Shown here: one piece after another, positions 1 through 6,859 of the stretch | Layout of the letters: each line of letters opens with the position of its first letter | Position numbering within the stretch: position 1 is the stretch's first letter | Origin: Candidatus Avelusimicrobium facis | Lineage (GTDB): Bacteria > Elusimicrobiota > Elusimicrobia > Elusimicrobiales > Elusimicrobiaceae | Assembly: GCA_900762815.1 (NCBI GenBank) | Contig: CAAFHX010000002.1 | Coordinates: forward strand, 1 to 11,665 | Length of the DNA: 11,665 nucleotides | Direction: 5' to 3' | Notes under the pieces: model-generated | What the model saw: only the letters and a program-made list of their open reading frames with translations | What the model was told of the DNA's origin: nothing | Database searches by the model: none | Program-made: the position numbers and the translations under genes

Positions 1-34
1 AACGACAAAAAGACGAACAACCCATAATGCTGGG

Positions 35-59
35 ATTCCCGCTAACAACCTGCGGGAAT
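35..59. repeat. REP-like palindrome ATTCCCGC-N9-GCGGGAAT
   Basis: A perfect 8-bp inverted repeat, ATTCCCGC at 35-42 and GCGGGAAT at 52-59, encloses a 9-nt loop. The flanks (TGGG before, GACGAC after) fit the general look of short dispersed palindromes in intergenic DNA of many bacteria. Only one copy lies in the window, so calling it a dispersed repeat is inference. No T-run follows on either strand, so it is a poor terminator candidate. The rest of 1-135 shows no gene that I can support. Confidence 0.5.
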
Positions 60-135
60 GACGACATAGATAAAGGCTTTTCGCCGTTTACACAGCGACC
101 ATTGGAGCGCCGATAAAAAATAAAATTTACCAAAA

Positions 136-164
136 GCAGGCCCCGCCTTTTCGGCGGGGCCTGC
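136..164 (-). terminator. Intrinsic terminator of the beta-barrel gene
   Basis: A perfect 12-bp stem, GCAGGCCCCGCC at 136-147 and its complement at 153-164, closes a 5-nt loop. Read on the minus strand it is followed by TTTTGG and then AT-rich sequence. It lies 43 nt past the TAA of the minus-strand beta-barrel gene, as expected for a Rho-independent terminator. The U-tract is short, but the stem is very stable. Confidence 0.85.
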
Positions 165-207
165 AAATCAACCTTTGTTGAGGTTTATTAAGTCGTCAGC
201 AAACAGC

Positions 208-1371
208 TTAGAACTTAATCAACATACCCACCTGACCCACGGTGTTGTCTTTGGCAAACTGTGTTTGTTGGTCGGCCGCGCTGTATTTGGCATAGCCCAG
301 GCCGGCAAACAATTGCACGTACTCATTGTGGTTGTATTTGGCCACCAAATCCGCTTCCCAGGTGGAGGATTGCTGCGCGGTGCGGTCTTGGAAAGAGAAC
401 CCGTCCAAGGAGAACACAAACTTATTCCACGCATAATCCACGCCCACATTGAACAGTCTGATGCCGTCGCTGTAATCGCTCAAGGGCATATTCAGCCCCG
501 CCAGCAAATGGCCGACGGCCAAGCCCGGGTAGTAATTGCCCAACAAAGATACCACGCCTTTGGCGTAGTAGAACGTGGCTCTGGGGGTAAACGCTTCCAA
601 GTACAAAGCCCCGTCCGCCTTGACCATATACGGCGTGTCATGCCCTTCTTTGACCAGCCGGTGGCCTTCAAAGCCGCGGGCGTACTCTGCGCTGACGGCA
701 AAGGCTTGCGGCGCAAAGGTGGCTTTGGCGCCATAGAAACCATAATGTTTGCCGTCGTAACCTACCTCGTCTTCGCTGTTTTTAATGTCGTAGCCGTAGG
801 CCTGCAGCTGCCAGGCATCGGTCAAGTTCAGCTTTACATCCGCGCCGTAAACGTCTGAATCGTAGGCGAGGTGTTTGATTTTGCCGGCCACCAGGGTAAC
901 GGCTTTAAAATCATCGCTGTAGGTCAGTTTGGCAGCGTCCAAAGACGGGGCTGCATTCATGTTAAACACATAGTGGTTGGGGCCCAAGTACAAAACTGCG
1001 CTGTCTTCGTCGCCGTAGAATTGGCGGCCGACCGTGGCTTCAAAGCAGTCAAACAAATTGGACAAGACCACATTGGCTTCCGCCAGCTTTACATGGTCCC
1101 AATAGTGTTGCAGGTTGTCCCCGGCCGCAGACCCGTTCCAAACATTGTTGTATTGGAACAAGACATTGGCTCTCACATCCTCTACCAATTCGGCAGACAC
1201 CCCCGCCAATACGCGGTATTTGGTGCCGGAACCGAATTCGTTGCTCCCGTCGTGGCGGGCGTCAAAGGCGATGGTTTGTATCTCGCCGACCAGATTCACA
1301 TCTTTAAACACTTCAGCGCTGACAGGCCAAGCCATCGTCAGGACCAGCAGCAAGCCCAGTAGTTTCTTCAT
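208..1371 (-). CDS. Putative outer-membrane beta-barrel (porin-like) protein
   Basis: This 387-residue protein starts with a clear Sec signal peptide (about residues 1-19, cleavage after PVSA). After it come many alternating polar/aromatic segments typical of amphipathic beta-strands (for example YAWNKFVFSLDGFSF and VQLFAGLGYAKYS). It ends in Phe (MLIKF), the usual C-terminal signal for BAM-dependent insertion of outer-membrane barrels. The length suits a 14-18-strand barrel of the porin or alginate-export kind, but I recognise no specific family and cannot name a substrate. The start is supported by AAGGAG about 10 nt upstream. It is a single-gene unit: an operon terminator lies upstream and a 12-bp stem terminator downstream. 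Its own promoter must lie within about 85 bp upstream. Confidence 0.75.
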   Translation of the reverse strand: MKKLLGLLLVLTMAWPVSAEVFKDVNLVGEIQTIAFDARHDGSNEFGSGTKYRVLAGVSAELVEDVRANVLFQYNNVWNGSAAGDNLQHYWDHVKLAEANVVLSNLFDCFEATVGRQFYGDEDSAVLYLGPNHYVFNMNAAPSLDAAKLTYSDDFKAVTLVAGKIKHLAYDSDVYGADVKLNLTDAWQLQAYGYDIKNSEDEVGYDGKHYGFYGAKATFAPQAFAVSAEYARGFEGHRLVKEGHDTPYMVKADGALYLEAFTPRATFYYAKGVVSLLGNYYPGLAVGHLLAGLNMPLSDYSDGIRLFNVGVDYAWNKFVFSLDGFSFQDRTAQQSSTWEADLVAKYNHNEYVQLFAGLGYAKYSAADQQTQFAKDNTVGQVGMLIKF

Positions 1372-1423
1372 TGGCTACATTCTCCTTGTTGGTTTGAACT
1401 ACCCTACCTTTCTACCTTAACTT

Positions 1424-1429
1424 ATTATG
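1424..1429 (-). promoter_or_regulatory. Possible -10 box for the beta-barrel gene
   Basis: The minus strand reads CATAAT here, about 52 nt upstream of the start codon and past the neighbouring operon's terminator. No convincing -35 is seen at 16-18 nt. The call rests mainly on the need for a promoter in this short gap. Confidence 0.3.
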
Positions 1430-1457
1430 GCCCGCTTGGCAAGTTTTTTGAGCGGAT

Positions 1458-1483
1458 AAAAAAAGCCCCGAAACCGGGGCTTT
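1458..1483 (-). terminator. Intrinsic terminator of the def operon
   Basis: The 9-bp stem AAAGCCCCG (1462-1470) / CGGGGCTTT (1475-1483) has an AAAC tetraloop. On the minus strand a run of seven T follows (1464 down to 1458). It sits 23 nt beyond the def stop codon, a textbook Rho-independent terminator for the long minus-strand operon. The symmetric A/T flanks mean some activity on the plus strand is possible. Confidence 0.92.
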
Positions 1484-1506
1484 AAAACACAAGGCAAATA
1501 ATGCCG

Positions 1507-2028
1507 TTAATTCCACGTGGAACGCAATTTTTTAATTTCGCGTTTGATGGCGGGCTTGAGGGCCGGGTCGGCATGGTCTATAAACAGGTGGCCGTCCAAG
1601 TGGTCCATTTCATGCTGGAACGCCTTGGCCAGCAACCCCCGGGCCCGCATCCGACGGTGTGTGCCGGTCTCATCGGTAAATTCCAAGGTTACGTCCGTGG
1701 CGCGCGGGATTTCCACCCACAGCCCCGGCAAAGACAGGCAGCCCTCTTCCTCCACCGCTTCGCCGCGCTTTTCCACCAGCTCCGGGTTGATGATGACCAC
1801 GCGTTGGAGCGGGGCGTTCTTTTTGTCCGAGGACGGAATTAAAATCACCGCCATGCGGTAACTCAAACCGATTTGGTTGGCCGCCAAACCCACCCCGTGC
1901 ACGGACAGGCAGGTCTCTTCCATATCCTTAATCAGTTGGGGCAAAAGAGGCTCCAGCGTTTTAAAATCCGTCGGTTTTAGTTTTTGGCGGAGGATGGGGT
2001 CTCCGTATTTGACTACTTTATAAATCAT
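1507..2028 (-). CDS. def: Peptide deformylase
   Basis: This enzyme removes the N-formyl group from the initiator Met of nascent proteins at the ribosome exit; it is a cytosolic metalloenzyme. All three family motifs are present in the 173-residue protein: GVGLAANQ (45-52), EGCLS (95-99) and QHEMDH (138-143). They supply the metal ligands Cys97, His139 and His143 and the catalytic Glu140. Length is normal for the family. The start is preceded by AAAAGGA about 10 nt upstream. It is the last gene of the operon, 14 nt after the PtsN-like gene, and is followed by a strong terminator. The partner formyltransferase gene fmt, often adjacent in other bacteria, is not in this window. Confidence 0.97.
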   Translation of the reverse strand: MIYKVVKYGDPILRQKLKPTDFKTLEPLLPQLIKDMEETCLSVHGVGLAANQIGLSYRMAVILIPSSDKKNAPLQRVVIINPELVEKRGEAVEEEGCLSLPGLWVEIPRATDVTLEFTDETGTHRRMRARGLLAKAFQHEMDHLDGHLFIDHADPALKPAIKREIKKLRSTWN

Positions 2029-2042
2029 AGCGTGGGGTCCTT

Positions 2043-2510
2043 TTATTTATCTGCTAAAATCTGCGCCGCTTCGGCTGCGGTGGTGCAAGCGCCCAGCCGG
2101 GCGATGAGCTCCGGCGTAAAGGTCTGCGCCAGCAGCCCCAGCACCTGCAAGTGTTTTTGAAAGAAAGCCGGACGCGCCGGAGAAAGCAACAAAAACAAAA
2201 CTTTGATTTCCTTCTGCGCCGCCGGGTCAGGCAAGCCCTGGGGCAGCACGGCCAACGCCGCTTCAAAGTGCTCCAGCTCCTCCAGGCGCACATGCGGAAT
2301 GGCCAGGCCCGTGTCCAAGGTGGTGGACATACCCTTTTCGCGCTCGGCGATTTGGCGTTGCACTTCGCGGCGGTCCAAAGCACCGCCGGCCGGGCACAGC
2401 ACCTGCAACAGCCGCGTCAGGACTTTATCTTTCGTGGCCGGGTCCCGAAGCAAGAAAATCCGTTGCGCGGGCAAGAGTGTGCTTAATTTTATTTTTTCTT
2501 CCAAAGTCAT
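2043..2510 (-). CDS. PTS EIIA domain protein (PtsN/fructose type)
   Basis: This is a stand-alone 155-residue EIIA domain of the fructose/nitrogen type (PTS_EIIA_2). The phosphorylation-site motif is visible as LDTGLAIPHVR (65-75), with His73 the expected phospho-acceptor. The distal conserved His of the fold is probably His120 in FFQKHLQVLG. Such single-domain proteins usually act in the nitrogen PTS (PtsP-NPr-PtsN) as regulators rather than sugar transporters. No permease domain lies nearby, so a regulatory role is the better inference. The ribosome-binding site is weak (CGGAT just before ATG). It lies 53 nt after the TPR gene, the widest gap inside the operon, where a weak extra promoter may sit. 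Confidence 0.85.
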   Translation of the reverse strand: MTLEEKIKLSTLLPAQRIFLLRDPATKDKVLTRLLQVLCPAGGALDRREVQRQIAEREKGMSTTLDTGLAIPHVRLEELEHFEAALAVLPQGLPDPAAQKEIKVLFLLLSPARPAFFQKHLQVLGLLAQTFTPELIARLGACTTAAEAAQILADK

Positions 2511-2522
2511 ATCCGAACTTTT

Positions 2523-2551
2523 ATCCTATCAAATCTTTTTCGCCCCCGCAA
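2523..2551 (-). promoter_or_regulatory. Weak candidate internal promoter before the EIIA gene
   Basis: On the minus strand TTGCGG (2551-2546) and TGATAGGAT (extended -10, hexamer 2528-2523) are separated by 17 bp between hexamers. The match is partial (3/6 for the -35). It is placed where it could drive the EIIA and def genes separately from the upstream genes. This is speculative. Confidence 0.25.
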
Positions 2552-2563
2552 ACGGGAAAAGGG

Positions 2564-4114
2564 TTATTTCCCTAATTTTTTAAGCAGCTTGGCGGCGGGA
2601 CGGATATCCTTGGCGGCCCGCTCCAGCCAAGGGCGCGCCTGCTCAGGCTGTCCCGTTTGCGCGTAGGTTGCTCCCAAGTGGTAGCTGACCTCGGGATTTT
2701 GCCGTACAAACGCTTCATCTAAACTTTGCAAAAGTTCCAAGGCTTGGGTGTACTTCCCTTGCTGATAATAAATCCACGCCAATGAATCGGCAAACGCCCT
2801 GTCGTCCGGGCGCAAAGCCAGGGCCTGCGTAACCAGCTCTTGCGCTTCGTCCAGGCGCACCTTGCGCTCGGCCAAGCTAAAGCCCAGCAAATTGTAAGCG
2901 GCGGCATTTTGGGGATTTTGCGCAATCACGGCCCGCACCTGTTCCTCCATGGCGCGGTAGCGGTGTATATCCTCTAAGGCAAAGGCATAAGCCAAGCGGG
3001 CGTTTTCATATTGGGGGTTGGTCTGCAACACGCCCGCAAGCACCCGGGCGGCCCGGCGGCTGTCCCGGGCGTCCATTAAGGCCAAGGCGTAAAAATAGCC
3101 CACTTCCACATTTTTGTCAAAACGGGCATAGGCTTGCTTTAAGGTCTGTAAAGCTTGGGCAGGGTTGCCGCTGCGTTGCTCATAAAAAGCCACCTGCAGC
3201 CATTTGCCCGCCTGCGCGGCAAAATCGGCCGAGTCGCGCAAATACTGCGCCGCTTGGGCGTATTGTCCGGCCTCTTCGGCATACAGGGCCAAAAAATAAT
3301 TGGCGGGATTGTCTCCCGCGTCCAAGGCTTTGGCCTTCAAAAAATATTCCTTGGCTTTGGCGTGGTCCTTGACCAAGACATACACCGAAGCCATGCGCGA
3401 ATACATCGCCGCGCTTTGGTAGCCTGTTTTTTCCACTTCCTCCAACTCATGCAACATCAAAAAAAGCTGCGAAGTCTTTTCATACACTTCCGCCCGGGCC
3501 AAATACGCTTCGGCATAGTCCGGGTTACGTTGGGTGGCCTGATTGTAATATTTTAAAGCGGTTGGGAGGTCTTTTTTGCTGCGGTAAATATTGCCTGTTT
3601 CATAATCAATCACATGGGCAAAAGCCGGATAGTCCGCCTTGCGCTGCTGCAAAATCTGCGCGGCGCGGTCCACATCCAAAAAGCTCAGCAACAAGACATA
3701 TTGGTAAAAAATGCGGGGGTCCTCGGGGGCTTGGGCCAAGGCTTGCTCATAGTAATCCTGGGCGTTTTTTAAGTCCCCTTTGCGCCAACGGTACAGCGCG
3801 TACACGGCCAAATCCTCTGCATCCGGGTCCGGCTGGGTGATATAGTCGGCATAGGCATCGGCCTCTTCCAAGCGGTCGTCCGCCAGCCGGCACGCCAGCA
3901 TTTGCCGCTTTAAATAGGGGTTTTGCGGGGCGCGGCGCAGCGCCTTTTCATAATAAGCACAAGCGGCGGTTTCGTTTTGCTGCTGGGCGTAAAAAGCGCG
4001 GATAACATCCATATACAAAGCCGCTTCTGCCCGCCCCTCCGCCGAGAGCGGCAAAGCCTGCCCCGGCACCAAACCCGCACAAAGCAAAAGAAAAAGAGCC
4101 CCTATTTTCTTCAC
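2564..4114 (-). CDS. Secreted TPR-repeat protein
   Basis: The protein is 516 residues long from the GTG start chosen here and is made almost entirely of tandem tetratricopeptide repeats, roughly residues 30-510. Recurrent units are visible, such as CAYYEKALRRAPQNP, DYYEQALAQAPEDP, KYYNQATQRNPDYAEAY and ELVTQALALRPDD. The N-terminus (VKKIGALFLLLCAGLVPGQA, with V read as fMet) is a Sec signal peptide, so the protein probably works in the periplasm as a binding scaffold. A longer ATG start at 4144 would put ten charged residues in front of the signal. The GTG is preferred because GGGGA lies about 8 nt upstream and GTGA overlaps the rimI stop by 4 nt, matching the other junctions in this operon. 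The Cys in the signal lacks a proper lipobox. The partner is unknown. Confidence 0.85.
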   Translation of the reverse strand: MKKIGALFLLLCAGLVPGQALPLSAEGRAEAALYMDVIRAFYAQQQNETAACAYYEKALRRAPQNPYLKRQMLACRLADDRLEEADAYADYITQPDPDAEDLAVYALYRWRKGDLKNAQDYYEQALAQAPEDPRIFYQYVLLLSFLDVDRAAQILQQRKADYPAFAHVIDYETGNIYRSKKDLPTALKYYNQATQRNPDYAEAYLARAEVYEKTSQLFLMLHELEEVEKTGYQSAAMYSRMASVYVLVKDHAKAKEYFLKAKALDAGDNPANYFLALYAEEAGQYAQAAQYLRDSADFAAQAGKWLQVAFYEQRSGNPAQALQTLKQAYARFDKNVEVGYFYALALMDARDSRRAARVLAGVLQTNPQYENARLAYAFALEDIHRYRAMEEQVRAVIAQNPQNAAAYNLLGFSLAERKVRLDEAQELVTQALALRPDDRAFADSLAWIYYQQGKYTQALELLQSLDEAFVRQNPEVSYHLGATYAQTGQPEQARPWLERAAKDIRPAAKLLKKLGK

Positions 4115-4545
4115 AAATTCATCCCCATAACCAGCCCGTCGCAACCCGGACCATAAAAATCTTTACGCCGCCCCAGCGGCTTCAGCCCCGCCCGTGCGTA
4201 CAAAGCCTGCGCGGGAACATTGTCTTGCGCCACTTCCAAGCTTACCTGCTCCGCCGCTTGGGCACGCAACGCCGCGAAAGCCTGCCGCAAAAGCGCCCGC
4301 CCGATGCCCTGCCGCGTGCGGTGCGGGGCCACGGCCACATTGAGTATTTCCGCACAACCCGCCGCGCAACGCAAGGCCAAAAAGCCCAGGATTTCGCCCT
4401 GTTCCTGCGCGCACCAGATGTAGGCGCAAGGCTGGGCCAGCTCTGTGGCAAAGCCCTTTTCCCCCCACCCGGCAGCCCGGGGCTGCCGGCACTCCAGCGC
4501 AGCCAAGGCAGCCGCGTCGGCAGGCAAGGCCCGGCGCATCTTCAT
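4111..4545 (-). CDS. rimI: RimI-like GNAT N-acetyltransferase
   Basis: A 144-residue GNAT-fold enzyme that moves acetyl from acetyl-CoA to an amine. RimI acetylates the N-terminus of ribosomal protein bS18. The acetyl-CoA loop is seen in VAPHRTRQGIGRALLRQAF (72-90), with Q79-x-x-G82-x-A84. The RimI-like C-terminal part SLEVAQDNVPAQALYARAGL (102-121) holds Glu104 and Tyr116, which match the catalytic Glu and Tyr of RimI. The RRKDFYG segment near the end is also RimI-like. It starts inside an ATGA overlap with the tsaB stop and ends in a GTGA overlap with the TPR gene. The tsaE-tsaB-rimI order is common in bacteria, which supports RimI over another GNAT. Other substrates cannot be excluded. Confidence 0.88.
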   Translation of the reverse strand: MKMRRALPADAAALAALECRQPRAAGWGEKGFATELAQPCAYIWCAQEQGEILGFLALRCAAGCAEILNVAVAPHRTRQGIGRALLRQAFAALRAQAAEQVSLEVAQDNVPAQALYARAGLKPLGRRKDFYGPGCDGLVMGMNL

Positions 4546-5231
4546 CGGCCCAACTCAAAGCGGGCCGGTTTTAAATACAGCGGCTCCAGCGCGTCTTTTT
4601 CAAATTGTTCTTCTTCGGCCATTTCAATCAAGGTTTGCGGGCGAACCCAACTGTCGGCCATGGGCGCCAAGCGGTATCGGTTGCCCAGCAAGGCCACCAA
4701 AGAGGCGCCGTCTTTATCCGTCCCGGCGCAAAAGAGCGGCTCGCGCCGGGCGGCTAAGGTGATCAGCAGCTGCTCTTTAGACAGCCATTGCGGCGGCTCG
4801 TTCTTTCCGTCAAAAATCTGCAAAAAATACTCGTCGCGAAACGCGTGCAGCACCACGGCCACCACGCCTTCGGGATGAGCTTCTTTCCACACATGGTAGG
4901 CGCGGGAGGCCAACACTTGGCGCTGCAAAATTTCAAACACCGTCGCGCTGCGCACCTGCGCGCCGTTTAAGTATTTGAGCATAGAGGCAAAGGTCAGCGA
5001 AATGCGTATGCCCGTAAAACGCCCCGGGCCGCGCACAAAGAAAATCCGTTTCACGTCCGTCATTTCCGCCCCGGCCTTTTGCAGGGTCCGCTCCAAAAGC
5101 GGCAAAAGCAGCTGCTCCTGCTTAATACCTGCTTTATGAAAGGAATAAATCTTTTCCCCGTCGCCGGCACACACCCGCAGCAACGGCCCGGAGCTGTCCA
5201 GCCCCAAGGTTATTTTCCGGTTGTTTTGCAT
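4542..5231 (-). CDS. tsaB: t6A synthesis protein TsaB
   Basis: TsaB is the non-catalytic partner of TsaD in making N6-threonylcarbamoyladenosine at position 37 of ANN-decoding tRNAs. The 229-residue protein shows the ASKHA N-terminus TLGLDSSGPLLRV (8-20) and the TsaB signature RGPGRFTGIRISLTFASML (67-85). The usual HxxxLLP segment reads KQEQLLLPLLE (38-48), with Gln in the His position. An upstream in-frame ATG at 5363 would add 44 residues unlike any TsaB and lies deep inside tsaE. The ATG at 5231 is chosen because GGAGG (5240-5236) lies just before it. It overlaps the end of tsaE by 22 nt and the start of rimI by 4 nt. The TsaD and TsaC genes are not in the window. Confidence 0.93.
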   Translation of the reverse strand: MQNNRKITLGLDSSGPLLRVCAGDGEKIYSFHKAGIKQEQLLLPLLERTLQKAGAEMTDVKRIFFVRGPGRFTGIRISLTFASMLKYLNGAQVRSATVFEILQRQVLASRAYHVWKEAHPEGVVAVVLHAFRDEYFLQIFDGKNEPPQWLSKEQLLITLAARREPLFCAGTDKDGASLVALLGNRYRLAPMADSWVRPQTLIEMAEEEQFEKDALEPLYLKPARFELGR

Positions 5232-5686
5232 AATTCCTCCGCCAATACTTCCGACGCGGGCCCCGCGCCATAAATGGTAATTTGCCGCCGGTCGCCCTCT
5301 TGCAAGGCAAAGTCCATTTCCAAATGGTCCTGGGGCAACATGCGGGCCAACGGGTCGGGCCACTCGGCCAAAATCACGGCTTTTTCATCCTCTAACATTT
5401 CCTCAAAACCCAAGTTAAACACTTCTCCCTCGCTTAAGCGGAACAAATCAATATGAAACAGCGTGGTATGGCCTTTTTGGTAGCGTTTCATCAGGCTAAA
5501 GCTGGCGCTGGTGGGCGAGCTTTTCAGCCCCAAGGCCGCCGCCACCCCTTTGACAAACACCGTTTTGCCCGCGCCGATCGGCCCGCGCAAAAACACAATC
5601 TCTCCGCCCCGCAGCAAGCGCGCAAACCGCTGCGCCAATTGGCGGGTTTGCTCGGCGGAAGTAGAAACAAAAGTCCATTTTTTCAT
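5210..5686 (-). CDS. tsaE: t6A synthesis ATPase TsaE
   Basis: TsaE is the small P-loop ATPase that drives turnover of the TsaB-TsaD complex in bacterial t6A formation. The 158-residue protein has Walker A GPIGAGKT (35-42), SPTSASFSLMKRY (57-69, normally SPTF-type), HIDLFRL (78-84) and the ILAEWPD motif (105-111) expected in this family. Length is typical. The ATG at 5686 is chosen over one 21 nt further upstream because it forms TAATG with the stop of the preceding gene, with GGTGA just upstream, and gives the usual family N-terminus. The 3' end overlaps tsaB by 22 nt, suggesting coupled translation of the two partners. Confidence 0.95.
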   Translation of the reverse strand: MKKWTFVSTSAEQTRQLAQRFARLLRGGEIVFLRGPIGAGKTVFVKGVAAALGLKSSPTSASFSLMKRYQKGHTTLFHIDLFRLSEGEVFNLGFEEMLEDEKAVILAEWPDPLARMLPQDHLEMDFALQEGDRRQITIYGAGPASEVLAEELCKTTGK

Positions 5687-6141
5687 TATTTCACCGTTTT
5701 GATACACACCTCACGGCCGTTTTCCACCGTGCGGTCTAAATTCATCGGGTCCAAAAAATCTTTGCCGTCCACCACAAATACATATTTGTATTCTCCGGCG
5801 GCCAAGGCCAGCGAGGTTTCAAAATATCCCCGGGCATAGGGTTTGAGCTCTATGGGGGTGCGGCCCCAACCGTTAAAATCCGCCTGCAGCTGCACGCTTT
5901 TGGCCCCCGGCGCCGTCAGAAAAAAATTGCGGTATTTGATTTCCGTATCGTATTTTTCCCGGGCAGGGCGGGAAAGCACAGCCAGGTCCGCCTTATCCAA
6001 GGTGGCAGATTGGGCGGCACTTTCTATCGAGCCGGAGGTATAATCGTAATAATCCTCCCCCACGACAAAAAACCACGTCAGCGCCGCGCAAATCAGCAAC
6101 AGAAAAAGCCCAAACAGCGCACCCGGTTTTTTGGCGTTCAT
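5686..6141 (-). CDS. Membrane-anchored CBM48/glycogen-binding domain protein
   Basis: This 151-residue protein has one N-terminal hydrophobic helix (about residues 8-27), likely an uncleaved membrane anchor. A linker (about 30-75) and a single early-set E domain (about 76-150) follow. The segment VQLQADFNGWGRTPIELKP (83-101), followed by GYFETSLALAAGEYKYVFVVDGKDFLDP (105-132), is the hallmark of CBM48/AMPK-type glycogen-binding domains, with the FNGW and YKYVFVVDG cores intact. There is no catalytic domain. In the family the domain binds alpha-glucan or serves as a protein interaction module; which applies here is unknown. The predicted topology puts the domain outside the cytoplasm. It overlaps the radical SAM stop by 4 nt (ATGA) and tsaE by 1 nt (TAATG). 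Confidence 0.8.
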   Translation of the reverse strand: MNAKKPGALFGLFLLLICAALTWFFVVGEDYYDYTSGSIESAAQSATLDKADLAVLSRPAREKYDTEIKYRNFFLTAPGAKSVQLQADFNGWGRTPIELKPYARGYFETSLALAAGEYKYVFVVDGKDFLDPMNLDRTVENGREVCIKTVK

Positions 6142-6773
6142 TTCAAATACTCCCTATCGTTAAACTCTGCCCCCAAAGACAAGGCCAGCGCCTTCACGGC
6201 GGCGGGGTCGGCCCCGGTGTTTTCCACACAGCTGGCGGCCACGCGGTCAAACCCGGCTTGGGCACAGGTTTTGATAAAATCTTTTACGCTCTCATAGCCG
6301 TTTTCGTACCCGGCGGCGGGGCGCACCAACTGCCGCCAAAGCGTTTCGTTTTCGGCATTGAGGCTGACATAAATAATATCCAAATCTTTTTTGAGCTCGG
6401 GCACAATGTTGCGGTGATGAATTAAATTACCCAAGCCGTTGGTGTTGAGGCGGATTTTAAACGGCGGATAGGTGCCGTCCGCCTGGGCCTGCTTCAACGC
6501 GCGCGCAATAGCCAGCACGGCGTCCAGGCGCAGGGTCGGCTCGCCAAAGCCGCAAAAGACCACCTCTTGTACGGGGGCGGTGCGCAGCTCTTTGTCTAAA
6601 GCAGAGAGCACCTGGGGCACGGTAGGTTCTTGCCCCTGCAAATCCAAATTGTGCCCGTCAAACTGCATATGCCATTTGGTCTTAATGCAAAAGCTGCACA
6701 AGTTGGGGCAGCGGTTGGTCAAATTGATATACAAACCGTTTTTAAAACGATACACGATAGTTGCTTGGGACAT
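6138..6773 (-). CDS. Radical SAM protein, TatD-linked type
   Basis: This 211-residue protein binds a [4Fe-4S] cluster and S-adenosylmethionine. The N-terminal LYINLTNRCPNLCSFCIK (14-31) has the Cys22-x3-Cys26-x2-Cys29 cluster motif. GFGEPTLR (75-82) is the GGEP-like SAM-binding strand, and the RLNTNGLGN segment follows. The small size and the YINLTNRCPNLCSFC opening resemble the TatD-associated radical SAM proteins, whose reaction is not established. A tatD gene is not in the window, so the assignment rests on memory of the family. It is the first gene of the minus operon. AGAGG lies 7 nt before the ATG, and a good promoter sits about 20 nt upstream of the start codon. Confidence 0.82.
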   Translation of the reverse strand: MSQATIVYRFKNGLYINLTNRCPNLCSFCIKTKWHMQFDGHNLDLQGQEPTVPQVLSALDKELRTAPVQEVVFCGFGEPTLRLDAVLAIARALKQAQADGTYPPFKIRLNTNGLGNLIHHRNIVPELKKDLDIIYVSLNAENETLWRQLVRPAAGYENGYESVKDFIKTCAQAGFDRVAASCVENTGADPAAVKALALSLGAEFNDREYLK

Positions 6774-6790
6774 ACAATACCTCTTTTATT

Positions 6791-6817
6791 ATTATAGCAG
6801 TTTCGCGCCCCGGGCAA
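6791..6817 (-). promoter_or_regulatory. Extended -10 promoter of the eight-gene operon
   Basis: The minus strand reads TGCTATAAT (6799-6791), a perfect -10 hexamer with the extended TGn. TTGCCC (6817-6812) lies 15 bp upstream; the short spacer is offset by the extended -10. Transcription should start around 6784, giving a leader of about 10 nt that still includes the AGAGG ribosome-binding site. The -35 lies inside a degenerate copy of an intergenic repeat (6812-6837). Confidence 0.7.
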
Positions 6818-6837
6818 GAGAGTAGGCAGGCCCCGCG
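6812..6837. repeat. Degenerate partial copy of the 7774-7802 repeat
   Basis: On the plus strand GGGCA-AGAG-AGTAGGCA-GGCCCCGCG matches the minus-strand reading of 7774-7802, GGGCA-GAAA-AGTAGGCA-AAA-GGCCCCGCG. There are three mismatches (all in the AGAG/GAAA block) and one 3-nt gap over 26 versus 29 nt. The hairpin partner arms of the fuller copy are absent here. It sits between the divergent radical SAM and tRNA promoters. Confidence 0.55.
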
Positions 6838-6851
6838 AAATTTAATAAAAT
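6823..6851 (+). promoter_or_regulatory. Candidate promoter of tRNA-Ser
   Basis: TAGGCA (6823-6828; 4 of 6 match) and TAAAAT (6846-6851) are 17 bp apart. They would start transcription within a few bases of the tRNA 5' end. The -35 overlaps the repeat remnant, and the unit is divergent from the radical SAM promoter. Confidence 0.35.
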
Positions 6852-6859
6852 GTACATAG

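Noticed and set aside
175..858. Long open frame on the plus strand opposite the beta-barrel gene
   Set aside because: The minus-strand gene has a signal peptide, ribosome-binding site and C-terminal Phe; the plus frame has none of these and crosses its stop.
2555..2580. Small GGGAAA/TTTCCC hairpin after the TPR gene as a terminator
   Set aside because: The sequence past the stem on the minus strand is GTTTGCGGG, not a T-run, and the stem overlaps the stop region.
4115..4144. ATG start for the TPR protein ten codons before the GTG
   Set aside because: It places charged residues before the signal peptide; the GTG has a better ribosome-binding site and a GTGA overlap like its neighbours. Not fully excluded.
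5232..5363. Longer tsaB start adding 44 residues
   Set aside because: The extra part is unlike any TsaB, overlaps tsaE heavily and has no good ribosome-binding site; the ATG at 5231 follows GGAGG.
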